In this document: piece by piece, positions 14,007-21,478 of the stretch
Layout: every line of letters begins with the position of its first letter
How positions within the stretch are numbered: the first letter of the stretch is position 1
Origin: a virus
Reading direction: 5' to 3' (one strand)
Virus record (IMG/VR): IMGVR_UViG_3300042154_002092
Coordinates: 1 to 22,703 of that record
DNA length: 22,703 nt
Made by a program: the position numbers and the translations under genes
Notes under the pieces: model-generated
Databases searched by the model: none
The model's input: only the letters and a program-made list of their open reading frames with translations
Told to the model about the DNA's origin: nothing

Positions 14007-14678
14007 TTATAATTCAAAATCACCAGTTTTAGTTACATTACCTGGTTCAAAATTAGTTACATTTTCAGAAACTTTTTTAGTAGTTGGTTTTACATGTTCT
14101 GTTTTATTAAATGTAATAAGTCTTGATTTTTCAACTTCTAAAGCTTCTAATGGAACACCATCTTTTGATATTCTAGGTAAGAACAAATCTAAATTAGTGT
14201 ATCCTTCATTGTTTACCCATTCTCGGCCTCCAATACATGAATTAATGAATTTACTGTTACCAAGTACAGAATTACATGAAGTAATAAAACTTTCAATTGT
14301 ATTTGCAGATATATTATCAAGTTCTGTTCTTTTACCAAGAACTTCACTTAAAAATACCATTCCTTTCATGATTTCAGTATCTTTATCAATTTCTCGGCCA
14401 TTTTCTAAAGTAACACTTTTATATGCATATGCTGACATTTTAACCCGTCCTACTTGACCTTGGTAACGTAAGCCATTTGGTTTATTTACATCAACCAAGA
14501 ACCCTTCAAAATCTCCTTCTACAGGCATGCTTTCAACATGCAATGTTACATGATAAGAATCTTTATCATAAGGTGTTTGGTCTAAAGAAATAGAATTAAT
14601 TTTAATAACTTGATTACCTGCTGTAATCACTGGTTTTGTTTTACCGTTTCCAACGGTTAGATCTTTTGTGTTAAACAT
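14007..14678 (-). CDS. ssb: Single-stranded DNA-binding protein
   Basis: A 223-residue protein with the look of the SSB of crAss-like phages as I remember it: an N-terminal MFNTKDLTVGNGK leader, a beta-rich OB-fold-like core (about 20-170, containing FEGFLVDV, YQGQVGRVKMSAY and CIGGREW...GYTNLDLFLPR), a low-complexity linker, and a C-terminal tip GDFEL. The acidic-hydrophobic tip resembles the protein-binding tail of bacterial SSB (DDDIPF). It is flanked by the Sak4-like ATPase and primase and followed by a strong terminator, consistent with high-level production. Family assignment rests on overall resemblance and position. Confidence 0.8.
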   Translation of the reverse strand: MFNTKDLTVGNGKTKPVITAGNQVIKINSISLDQTPYDKDSYHVTLHVESMPVEGDFEGFLVDVNKPNGLRYQGQVGRVKMSAYAYKSVTLENGREIDKDTEIMKGMVFLSEVLGKRTELDNISANTIESFITSCNSVLGNSKFINSCIGGREWVNNEGYTNLDLFLPRISKDGVPLEALEVEKSRLITFNKTEHVKPTTKKVSENVTNFEPGNVTKTGDFEL

Positions 14679-14696
14679 ACTTTGATTTTTTAATTT

Positions 14697-15380
14697 TTAC
14701 TTTTCATACTCTAATATACACTCTCTTACATATTGTAAGTCATTTGGAATAAATGGACTTGGAAACATATCTATTGGTGATTTACAAGTGTTCTCACCAT
14801 TATTTTGTGTTTCAAATCCATACTCAAGAGTTTTATCTTCTTTTTTAACAACTCTTCCAAAAAGAACAATTGAAAACAGACCTTCCAAAGTTAAGACGTT
14901 GTCAATTAATTTCCCAATTGTTTTTGCTTTAATTCTTCTCACACCATTCATATCTGTTGATTCTTCTGGGTGTGTCATGAAAAATATAAGCAAATCATCT
15001 CTGAAATCTTTAGGAGCTTTTGCAACTTGAGCTAGTGCAGAACCTATCTGCGTGAATTTGTCATAACCTTTCTCTTGGGATCTGTCAAAATACTCAAAAG
15101 AACTCATAAATTGCCAATCATCTACCACTAAGGTTTTAATGTGTAGCATGTTATCACTAACATGTTTCATTGCTTTGAGTACTCCTGCAGAACTTGACGC
15201 TGAAGTCATGTTTCCTGTAGGGTTTTCTTTAGTAATTTGAGTGTAACTGTTTTTCCACCCCTTAAAGGGTAGAGGTTTATTACCAATGTTGATAATAAAC
15301 GTTTCTTTAGGATCCAGGGTCTTTATTGCTGTGGACTTCCCTGAACCAGAATCTGCGATTATAAGTGTTGATATTGACAT
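14697..15380 (-). CDS. Sak4-like RecA-fold ATPase
   Basis: A 227-residue single-domain P-loop ATPase. Walker A is at 9-16 (ADSGSGKS) close to the N-terminus, and Walker B is at 83-89 (TLVVDDW). Then come FFMTHPEES and a C-terminal part without extra domains. Size and layout match the phage Sak4 / AAA_24 proteins that promote single-strand annealing with a cognate SSB. The SSB gene follows directly downstream (18 bases), and a RecB/Cas4-like exonuclease and RusA are in the same transcript, making a full recombination set. A role as a helicase loader cannot be excluded from sequence alone. Confidence 0.8.
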   Translation of the reverse strand: MSISTLIIADSGSGKSTAIKTLDPKETFIINIGNKPLPFKGWKNSYTQITKENPTGNMTSASSSAGVLKAMKHVSDNMLHIKTLVVDDWQFMSSFEYFDRSQEKGYDKFTQIGSALAQVAKAPKDFRDDLLIFFMTHPEESTDMNGVRRIKAKTIGKLIDNVLTLEGLFSIVLFGRVVKKEDKTLEYGFETQNNGENTCKSPIDMFPSPFIPNDLQYVRECILEYEK

Positions 15381-15381
15381 T

Positions 15382-15915
15382 CTATTTTAATTTTTGTTCT
15401 ATTCTTTCTAAAGTTTTAGCAATATTTACTAAAGCTTCAATAGCCGCTCTATGAGAAAATATCTCATCCGGGTTTTTAAGTTCTTTAAATTCAGAGATAA
15501 CTTCTTTGATTTCTGGAACTTCTATTTTTGCTCTTCTTGAATTGATATCATTTATGATTTTTAATTCAGAAACAGGGATCATATGTCTTGAAAATCCATT
15601 GCTGCTTTCAATAATTTCATATTCAGTTTTCCAGTGAGGATTATATTTATGTAAATATAAAGTTCTTTTGGCATCTTCTGAATCATAATCAATACTTACA
15701 AATTCTGTATAAACATCTACTTCTTTTTCCAATTCACTTGGAAAAAAACTGATGTATAATTCATCTTTACCGGTTGGCCTATAAGCCATTTTTGGGATAT
15801 ACAGAGCGTCTTCAATATTAGCTTCTTTAAAATAAGCATTATGTTCTTCTCTTAAATTTAATGTTTTTTCTTTTCTAGCTTGAGGAGTCAATGGTTCTTT
15901 TTTTGTATTAATCAT
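15382..15915 (-). CDS. Hypothetical protein between helicase and Sak4
   Basis: A 177-residue charged protein beginning MINTKKEPLT, with a beta-rich centre (ELYISFFPSE, TEFVSIDYDS) and a long C-terminal helix ending in ERIEQKLK that may form a coiled coil. No enzyme motif. It is separated from the helicase gene by two bases and from the Sak4-like gene by one, so it is firmly part of the replication cluster. It is one of the few genes here ending in TAG, which shows that TAG is not reassigned. Function unknown. Confidence 0.75.
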   Translation of the reverse strand: MINTKKEPLTPQARKEKTLNLREEHNAYFKEANIEDALYIPKMAYRPTGKDELYISFFPSELEKEVDVYTEFVSIDYDSEDAKRTLYLHKYNPHWKTEYEIIESSNGFSRHMIPVSELKIINDINSRRAKIEVPEIKEVISEFKELKNPDEIFSHRAAIEALVNIAKTLERIEQKLK

Positions 15916-15917
15916 AA

Positions 15918-16874
15918 TTATCTTCTTTCATGTTGGTTTGGAGTTGCCATTTCATGAATTTGCATTTTTTCAAATTCAGCTTTAAAGAAACTCATTCTTG
16001 TATCACCGTTTCTTGCTTTTAAAAAATGCAGAACTAAAGTTTTGTCATCATCAATGATGTATCTATCTGGACCATAGAATCTAATCTTTTGTTTAGCAGG
16101 TCTATTAATACCTACTAAAGTATCTGCATGTTGAAGCATTGCATCTGAACCAAATATATCTGATTCAAGAATATAGTTTCCATATTTACCATCAATGGCT
16201 CTTTCCGGGTTATCAATATTCCTATTGAGCTGAGACAGCACTATAAACAAGCAAGGATATTCTCTTTTAGTTTGCGTAAAAAATTCACCCAATTCAAAAA
16301 GCATATCTAAAGTGTTGTTTTGATAAGGAGCTCTTTTAACTAATAACGTATGATCCAATGTGATGATAGTTTTTTTATCTTTATGTATTGAAAAATACAT
16401 ATCAATTTGTTCCCGCATTTGGTTTACTGTCATTGGTCTGCTTACAATATCAACAGGATGTTTGATTCTTTCTTTGGCATACTGGTGACAACTGTTAATT
16501 ACATCTGCAGATATCTTACTACCTGCACTACACAATTCTTTGTATGTCTTACCTGTCATAGATGAAAACTCTCTAAGAGCTGAAGTTCTTCCAACCATTT
16601 CAAATTGAAATTCAAGTACTCTAAAATCATCATGTGGATTAAGTGAAAAAGATTCTCTAATAATTTGGTCTTTAATTAAAGTCTTTCCCGCTCCTGGTCT
16701 TCCACCCATTACAGTTAATGTATTCCATTCTAAACCATCTGTAGTTGCATCATTAAACTTTGGCCATGGCGTGTAAATAGATTTCTCTTCCCCGCTGGCC
16801 CTGTTTATCATGTACTTTATAGCATCATTAAATGCTGTATACTGACCTGCCCATTCTTGTTGTAGCTTACTCAT
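15918..16874 (-). CDS. DnaB-type replicative helicase
   Basis: A 318-residue RecA-fold hexameric helicase equivalent to the C-terminal half of DnaB. Walker A is GGRPGAGKT (57-65), Walker B ends at D174 in TIITLDHTLL, the SQLNR motif is at 214-218, and the KARNG segment at 286-290 provides the region where DnaB carries its arginine finger. The DnaB N-terminal domain is missing (318 against about 450 residues), so loading and primase contact must be handled differently, perhaps by the neighbouring small proteins. ATG overlaps the stop of the 89-residue gene (ATGA). Acts at the phage fork. Confidence 0.92.
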   Translation of the reverse strand: MSKLQQEWAGQYTAFNDAIKYMINRASGEEKSIYTPWPKFNDATTDGLEWNTLTVMGGRPGAGKTLIKDQIIRESFSLNPHDDFRVLEFQFEMVGRTSALREFSSMTGKTYKELCSAGSKISADVINSCHQYAKERIKHPVDIVSRPMTVNQMREQIDMYFSIHKDKKTIITLDHTLLVKRAPYQNNTLDMLFELGEFFTQTKREYPCLFIVLSQLNRNIDNPERAIDGKYGNYILESDIFGSDAMLQHADTLVGINRPAKQKIRFYGPDRYIIDDDKTLVLHFLKARNGDTRMSFFKAEFEKMQIHEMATPNQHERR

Positions 16875-17140
16875 TTTTGAAATTTCCTTATCATTTTATT
16901 TAATTGGGCATCAAATTTAGATTTTTTAATAGGTTTTAGATACTTAGATTCAGTTTTTTTCCATCCCCAACTACTAATGAATGTCATATATGAAATAAAG
17001 GTTACACCATTTTGATATGGTCTTCCTTTTTTCTTTTGGACTTTGGTGACTATCTGTAAAACTGCTTCATTTTCTATAACCTTAAACCATCTATCTCCAA
17101 CATTTGGGTTACTGTATAAAAAGTATTCAGGTTTACTCAT
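16871..17140 (-). CDS. Hypothetical 89-residue basic protein
   Basis: A small, lysine-rich protein beginning MSKPEYFLYS, with a beta-like centre (VTFISYMTFISSWGW) and a very basic C-terminus (YLKPIKKSKFDAQLNKM), which suggests nucleic-acid contact. No recognised family. It lies between the ligase (nine-base gap) and the helicase (ATGA overlap), so co-expression with the helicase is expected. Confidence 0.7.
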   Translation of the reverse strand: MSKPEYFLYSNPNVGDRWFKVIENEAVLQIVTKVQKKKGRPYQNGVTFISYMTFISSWGWKKTESKYLKPIKKSKFDAQLNKMIRKFQK

Positions 17141-17149
17141 GTAGATTTT

Positions 17150-18199
17150 TCATAATGGTTTCCATTTTAGTTTAGAACATAAACATTCACTAGCTTCAAC
17201 ATCATGTCTTGGTTTCAAAAATATAGGCTGATAGAGGCTGCCTCCGGGATAAGCATAAAGATATTTAATCTCCACTATAGAATTTAATTCTGGGATATCT
17301 TGATTTGGATATACAGTGGCATTTCCAACATTATGCAGCTTACCCGCATCATATAAAGATAACTGAATAGATCTTTTATCAGTATTGATTCCACTAACTA
17401 TACAACTGGCTGTTTCATAAAACTTAAATTTAAGTTGATTACCACCTGAACTTGGTCTACCCGGTTCATGAACTGCATGAATGTTTTTGAATACAATTCC
17501 CTCTGCATCTCTTGCTTTAAGTTCTGCATATAATGCTCTTTTCTCCTCAGTAGTCCATGCAATTCTGATTGGGATTATTACATCAAAATCAACCATTGCA
17601 TATGGATTTTCAAGAATATCAATCATTGAATTAAGTCTTTCAATGTAAGGCAAGTCTTTAACAAAATCATCTATTTGATCAAATATTACTATTTTATCTC
17701 CTAAATCTTCTCCAGCAATGATTGCACCACTAGATATCTTATCCAATTCAGTTTGAATTTTATTAGATACAGTTACAGTTAAACCTTTTCTGTTAGCAGC
17801 ATATGAAGGTTTACCACTAAATAATAATCTGTTTTCACCATCAAATTTTTCTTGAGCACACCAATTAGAGTCAGTTAGATATTTCTCAACATTCTGTTCT
17901 GAACATTCATTTAGTAGTTGTGGTTTTACCCCGGTGTCTCTACTATCAACTACAGCTGATATTGTGGAAGTTATTCCACTTTCTTTATAACCTTTAGCAG
18001 TTTTTTCTTTAACTAATTTGTCAAAGATTTTTAAAGCTTGGTCATAAGTTGTAGGGATTTGATTTTTGCGTCCAGTTGTTAAAGAAGAACCTCTTCTACC
18101 ATATGAAAAATCAACATAATAGCCTTCGGCTACAGGTGTTATACAGGCATTATATACCTTATCTGAATTACGATCTTGATAATATAAATTTATATTCAT
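17150..18199 (-). CDS. ATP-dependent DNA ligase with N-terminal WGR domain
   Basis: A 349-residue fusion. Residues about 1-75 form a WGR-like domain (GYYVDFSYGRRGSSLTTGR, 26-44), a nucleic-acid-end-sensing fold best known from PARPs. Residues about 110-262 form the nucleotidyltransferase core: catalytic lysine K118 in EKFDGE (motif I), NRKG at 136-139, EGIVFK at 233-238 (motif IV) and KFKFY at 257-261 (motif V). Residues about 263-333 look like the OB-fold (IVEIKYLYAYPGG). It would seal Okazaki fragments and repaired nicks. The WGR takes the place of the large DNA-binding domain of cellular ligases. Start overlaps the upstream stop as TAATG. Confidence 0.88.
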   Translation of the reverse strand: MNINLYYQDRNSDKVYNACITPVAEGYYVDFSYGRRGSSLTTGRKNQIPTTYDQALKIFDKLVKEKTAKGYKESGITSTISAVVDSRDTGVKPQLLNECSEQNVEKYLTDSNWCAQEKFDGENRLLFSGKPSYAANRKGLTVTVSNKIQTELDKISSGAIIAGEDLGDKIVIFDQIDDFVKDLPYIERLNSMIDILENPYAMVDFDVIIPIRIAWTTEEKRALYAELKARDAEGIVFKNIHAVHEPGRPSSGGNQLKFKFYETASCIVSGINTDKRSIQLSLYDAGKLHNVGNATVYPNQDIPELNSIVEIKYLYAYPGGSLYQPIFLKPRHDVEASECLCSKLKWKPL

Positions 18200-18393
18200 T
18201 ATTTAAATTCTGCTTTTTGTATAAAATGTTTTGTTACTTCAGGTATATGTTTCTTATAGTAAGGTTGTTCTGATTTACACCATTGTTTAACCTCATCTTT
18301 TGTTTTAAATTTCTGATACTTAAATGTTATTTCCAATGCATCTATAAAATCTTGAACTGTCCAACCTTCCCAAATGTGTTTGTTATTTTCCAT
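18199..18393 (-). CDS. Hypothetical 64-residue protein
   Basis: A short helical, charged protein beginning MENNKHIWEG with WTVQDFIDAL at about 11-20. No motif is recognised. It shares single bases with both neighbours (TAATG with the ligase start downstream; its start with the stop of the 202-residue gene), the coupling typical of this operon, so it is probably real. Function unknown. Confidence 0.65.
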   Translation of the reverse strand: MENNKHIWEGWTVQDFIDALEITFKYQKFKTKDEVKQWCKSEQPYYKKHIPEVTKHFIQKAEFK

Positions 18394-19001
18394 TAAACTA
18401 CATTTTCTTTAAAGGGTTTTGGTTTATTATCAGTTACTCCTTCAACTATCATATCACAATAATCAGCCATAGTTGATTGTTTTATTTTATTTTTATCTTG
18501 TTTAGATATAAAGTATTGGCTAGTCATCATGTATAGATAATCTACTTCTTTGTATTCATTGACATACATTTTAGCTGCAGCTAATATCTGCGGCCAAGTA
18601 AAGTTATATGTATCAAAAAACCATCTAAATGAACCGGCCAAAGCTTTAACGTTTTGTCTACCGGGTTTACCTGATGGTAACATTCCTGATGGAAAGATTT
18701 GTCTATACTCTTCAATTTTAACTATAAATTCATCTCCCATTATTTGAGAGTCTGTTCTTTTTTTAGCATTAGTAAATTGAGAATCTAAATTAATAATTAA
18801 TTCTTGAGCTTTTGTTGTTAAATTTAATTCAACTCCTGTTGAAGTTGTTGTTGATATAAGATAATTATTGGTTATAAGCCAATCTAATTCCGGTTTAAGA
18901 TCAATAAATGGAACTGATAGTTTTTCTTTAGTTGAGAAAAGAATCAGACATTGATTCGGGGTTATTCCCTGACTTAATAGTATTTGAAATAGTTTCCACA
19001 T
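18393..19001 (-). CDS. Putative winged-helix replication-associated protein
   Basis: A 202-residue protein. Residues about 1-65 look like a winged helix (a helical start MWKLFQILLS, then LDWLITNNYLIS and a short beta wing). The C-terminal part (LPSGKPGRQNV, FRWFFDTY, then WPQILAAAKMYVNEY and YFISKQDK) has a form I recall in several Bacteroidota phage proteins of unknown role. Its first 74 nt overlap the end of the DnaA-like gene in a different frame; moving the start downstream would destroy the winged-helix part, so the overlap is probably real. A helicase-loader or initiator-type role is a guess based on neighbours. Confidence 0.7.
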   Translation of the reverse strand: MWKLFQILLSQGITPNQCLILFSTKEKLSVPFIDLKPELDWLITNNYLISTTTSTGVELNLTTKAQELIINLDSQFTNAKKRTDSQIMGDEFIVKIEEYRQIFPSGMLPSGKPGRQNVKALAGSFRWFFDTYNFTWPQILAAAKMYVNEYKEVDYLYMMTSQYFISKQDKNKIKQSTMADYCDMIVEGVTDNKPKPFKENVV

Positions 19002-19431
19002 GTTCTGCGACTAAGGTTTTATATTCATTATAAGTATTTAGAAAAATAGGATCTTTGGTTTCTTTATAATTTTTAGCTTTTCTTAAAAGATTTATCACAC
19101 TAGCATGATTATTACCTACAAATTCTCCCATAGCAATTTTAGTATATTTTAAACAAAATCCATATTCATAAAATATAGTTTTAATTGTTATAAACTCTTG
19201 CTTTCTAGTTTTATGATTAAGAGATAATATATCTTTTAAATCAGGAGCTATAGAATGTAATAACTCAATAGCTAATACCTCAAGTTCTTCTAAAGATAGT
19301 TTTTCTTCAACAATAGTATATCCAGATTTAAAGATTCTTATTTTAATTCCATATTTATTATTTATATGTTCTTTAAATATATTTATTTCTTTATCTAGTT
19401 TTAATTTAAGTTTTCTGGTTAATACTTCCAT
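18928..19431 (-). CDS. Protein with DnaA domain IV-like DNA-binding region
   Basis: A 167-residue protein whose residues about 72-140 resemble the C-terminal DNA-binding domain of DnaA: NHKTRKQEFITIKTIFY (72-88, the basic first helix), YTKIAMGEFVG (96-106) and NNHASVINLLRKA (107-119), the counterpart of DnaA's 'rDHSTVlhA..k'. It has no AAA+ domain, so it cannot act alone as a DnaA-type initiator. The N-terminal 60 residues are lysine- and leucine-rich helices. It could bind the phage origin or regulate transcription. It overlaps the downstream gene by 74 nt and follows a 14-bp perfect inverted repeat located just before its start. Confidence 0.72.
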   Translation of the reverse strand: MEVLTRKLKLKLDKEINIFKEHINNKYGIKIRIFKSGYTIVEEKLSLEELEVLAIELLHSIAPDLKDILSLNHKTRKQEFITIKTIFYEYGFCLKYTKIAMGEFVGNNHASVINLLRKAKNYKETKDPIFLNTYNEYKTLVAEHVETISNTIKSGNNPESMSDSFLN

Positions 19432-19444
19432 TTTAATAAATGAT

Positions 19445-19482
19445 GAACTGATTCATTAATTATAAATATAATGAATCAGTTC
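19445..19482. repeat. Perfect 14-bp inverted repeat
   Basis: GAACTGATTCATTA (19445-19458) is repeated in reverse complement at 19469-19482 with a 10-nt A/T-only centre. It contains the stop codon of the 93-residue gene and ends 14 bases before the start of the DnaA-like gene. On the plus strand it is followed by five T, on the minus strand by ATCATTTATT. It may be a weak terminator, an mRNA-stabilising hairpin or a protein-binding dyad. Confidence 0.85.
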
Positions 19483-19737
19483 TTTTTGAATTTCTTTTTT
19501 ATTAATGAATAAATCAGATTTAAAAAATTCCATTGGAGTTAGTTCTACATCTTTATCATCAACTTTGACTTTATTTTTTCCAGTTGATTTAAGCCATTCA
19601 TTAGCTTTATCTAAAGTAATCATTAAAAGTGTTCCTATTATGCCATCACTATAAGTAATTTTGATGCCACGCCAATGAATTCCATAATCCATTATTAATG
19701 GAAAATCTTTAATATCAATTTCAACTATAGTTTTCAT
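19456..19737 (-). CDS. Hypothetical 93-residue protein
   Basis: A small protein beginning MKTIVEIDIK with an alternating beta start, WRGIKITYSD, and an alpha-helical end (KKEIQKELIHYIYN). An in-frame ATG twelve bases upstream (19749) exists, but the ATG at 19735-19737 forms an ATGA overlap with the stop of the preceding gene, the usual pattern here, and is chosen. The last codons lie in the inverted repeat. No family recognised. Confidence 0.7.
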   Translation of the reverse strand: MKTIVEIDIKDFPLIMDYGIHWRGIKITYSDGIIGTLLMITLDKANEWLKSTGKNKVKVDDKDVELTPMEFFKSDLFINKKEIQKELIHYIYN

Positions 19738-19952
19738 GAAAAAAGCCATTTAAAAAAAGAAACCTTTAAGCTAGGTAAATCTTCTTTATTATTACTAGCT
19801 CTTGTTTTACCGGCTTCAAATTCCGTGTTAGTTAAACATAATGGTATAATTTTACCATTTGTTTCTACATAAACTACATTGTACTCAGTTGTTGAACCAA
19901 AGTGTCTTTTTGTGTTTTCTACTTTTTTAATTTGACCTAATTTTATATTCAT
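19734..19952 (-). CDS. Hypothetical 72-residue protein
   Basis: A small protein starting MNIKLGQIKK, with a beta-rich part (TEYNVVYVETNGKIIPLCL) and a basic C-terminus. A TTG codon at 19964 would add four residues but overlaps the UDG stop; the ATG at 19950-19952 lies five bases after the UDG stop and is preferred. Couples by ATGA to the 93-residue gene. Function unknown. Confidence 0.68.
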   Translation of the reverse strand: MNIKLGQIKKVENTKRHFGSTTEYNVVYVETNGKIIPLCLTNTEFEAGKTRASNNKEDLPSLKVSFFKWLFS

Positions 19953-19957
19953 GATTT

Positions 19958-20644
19958 TTACCAATTAATTATTGTTTTGTTTTGTGTTGCAAGATAATCA
20001 TTTACCTTATTAAATATATCATCATGCTTCCATATTCCACCGTTATAGGCAGCTGCAGCAGGATGAGGAACTTTGTAAACCTTTTGGTTAGTAAAATATA
20101 ATTCCCATTCTTCTGCTTTCTTACCAAGAAGCACAATTGGAATATCTTTAAATTGTTTGTTAATCTCTGTAAAAAGATATGAAATAAAAGGTTTCCAAAT
20201 CATATAATGGGAACCAATTCCTTTTATCCTTACAGTCAAAGCTGTATTTAATAATAAAACACCTTGATGACTCCACCTGCGCAAATCACAATCTTTATCT
20301 TCATAAGTGCCATATAAAGCTTTAAATATATATTGTAGTGATTTTTCAGGAGTTCCTTTAATACTACAACTAAATGCTATTCCGTCAGCTGTTTCAAATT
20401 GAGGATATGGATCTTGTCCAATAATAATAACCTTGGTTTTATCAAATTGACATTCCAAAAATGCATTAAAAATATCTTTAAACTTTGGAGTGAATCTTTG
20501 GTCTTTTTCAACTTCATTCACCAGACTGGTAACCATTTTATCAAAATCAGCAGAATCAATCCATGGTCCAATAACATCATGCCATCCACTAACTTTTAGT
20601 AGAGCATTAAAATAATCTTTTTTTTCCTTTATTTTTAGTTCCAT
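19958..20644 (-). CDS. ung: Uracil-DNA glycosylase, family 1
   Basis: A 228-residue enzyme that removes uracil from DNA. The catalytic water-activating loop is GQDPYP (76-81) with D78. VLLLNTALTVR (129-139) is the uracil-binding strand with its Asn, and the DNA-intercalation loop is HPAAAAYNGG (194-203), where most family 1 enzymes have HPSPLS. Length matches the family. It opens the leftward replication operon: upstream lies the start region of the only plus-strand gene, and no clear -7 box for UDG is visible in the 26 bases between them. Likely protects the AT-rich phage genome from uracil or clears misincorporated dUTP. Confidence 0.95.
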   Translation of the reverse strand: MELKIKEKKDYFNALLKVSGWHDVIGPWIDSADFDKMVTSLVNEVEKDQRFTPKFKDIFNAFLECQFDKTKVIIIGQDPYPQFETADGIAFSCSIKGTPEKSLQYIFKALYGTYEDKDCDLRRWSHQGVLLLNTALTVRIKGIGSHYMIWKPFISYLFTEINKQFKDIPIVLLGKKAEEWELYFTNQKVYKVPHPAAAAYNGGIWKHDDIFNKVNDYLATQNKTIINW

Positions 20645-20653
20645 TACTTTTTA

Positions 20654-20661
20654 TATCTTTG
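20654..20661 (+). promoter_or_regulatory. Bacteroidota -7 element (TATCTTTG) of the plus-strand gene
   Basis: TATCTTTG matches TAnnTTTG and lies nine bases before the ATG at 20671. It is identical to the -7 box of the intron endonuclease promoter. A clear TTG -33 box is not seen at the expected distance, so it may depend on an activator. Confidence 0.6.
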
Positions 20662-20670
20662 TTTAAAATT

Positions 20671-21108
20671 ATGGCAGAAGAAAATAAAATCCAACTTGAA
20701 GCAGTATTAGATCCTTCAACCGTTACTAAGAATTTATCAATATCAACTCAATATGTGGCTTTATTGCAAAATTCTTTATTATTTGTATTAGGGCAAGTTG
20801 ATCCTGCAGATATTCCAACAATTTATACAAAAATTGATAATCTTATTGAGGGAGATACTTCAATTAAACTTAACCAAATGGAGTCTACTGTATTTACATT
20901 AACTTCATTAATTCAATATATAAGAGGTGAAGCTTTTAAACAAGATAATATTTTAAAAGATTTAAAACCTAAACCTGTCTCTAAAGAATCTGCAACAGCT
21001 GTGTTTAAAGAATTATTAAACAATGGAACTGATGATTTTAATCCTGATGCTTTCAAAAAAGCATCTGATAAATTAATGTCAGAAGCTTTTCCACCTAACG
21101 AAGATTAA
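20671..21108 (+). CDS. Hypothetical 145-residue protein, only plus-strand gene
   Basis: An acidic, helical protein beginning MAEENKIQLE, with long amphipathic helices (LLQNSLLFVLGQV, MESTVFTLTSLIQYI) and an acidic tail ending NED. The frame can be opened from a TTG at 20659, but that codon is part of the -7 promoter box, so the ATG at 20671 is chosen. It is transcribed against all neighbours: divergent from UDG and convergent with the NinB-like gene, whose 3' end it overlaps by 14 nt. No motif is recognised; it could be a structural-module or regulatory protein. Confidence 0.8.
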   Translation: MAEENKIQLEAVLDPSTVTKNLSISTQYVALLQNSLLFVLGQVDPADIPTIYTKIDNLIEGDTSIKLNQMESTVFTLTSLIQYIRGEAFKQDNILKDLKPKPVSKESATAVFKELLNNGTDDFNPDAFKKASDKLMSEAFPPNED

Positions 21109-21478
21109 TATTTGAAAAGTCACCTATTTCAATAAGAGTTTGAATTACCAAGTTTAATTCAGGTACATCACAATCTGCAAAAGATTTGCAATATTCAACT
21201 TTATCTTGATTAAAACATAATCCTGTTTTTCTTTTTGTTTGAAGTTTCATTTCTTCAAATGTATAACCCAATTCATTTGCTAAATCCCTAATCATTGCAT
21301 GAATTTTAGCTAATTGAGCAGTGCTACCATGTCCAGTAGTCACACTAATAAATAATTCTATTTTTGCATCATCAGGAAGTGTTTTCAGAAAGTTTTTAAC
21401 TCTTGTTTCACTTGCTTTGATTGGATATACAAGTTCTCCATTTTTAATAGAAGCTTTTGTAAAAAGACTTGTTTTCAT
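21095..21478 (-). CDS. Possible NinB-like recombination protein
   Basis: A 127-residue protein. The segment AQLAKIHAMIRDLANELGY (about 54-72) followed by EEMK and KRKTGLCF resembles the NinB family (lambda Orf-type recombination mediators), which have 'k.HA.L.dIA...g....e.wK' and then an LxxxI end; here it ends PELNLVIQTLIEIGDF. The match is partial and from memory. Start overlaps the upstream zinc-ribbon gene by ATGA. The tail overlaps the plus-strand gene by 14 nt. If correct, it adds a single-strand-binding mediator to the recombination set. Confidence 0.55.
   Translation of the reverse strand: MKTSLFTKASIKNGELVYPIKASETRVKNFLKTLPDDAKIELFISVTTGHGSTAQLAKIHAMIRDLANELGYTFEEMKLQTKRKTGLCFNQDKVEYCKSFADCDVPELNLVIQTLIEIGDFSNINLR

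Noticed and set aside
20659-20670. TTG start for the plus-strand gene
   Set aside because: The codon is part of the TATCTTTG promoter box, so it would not be in the transcript.
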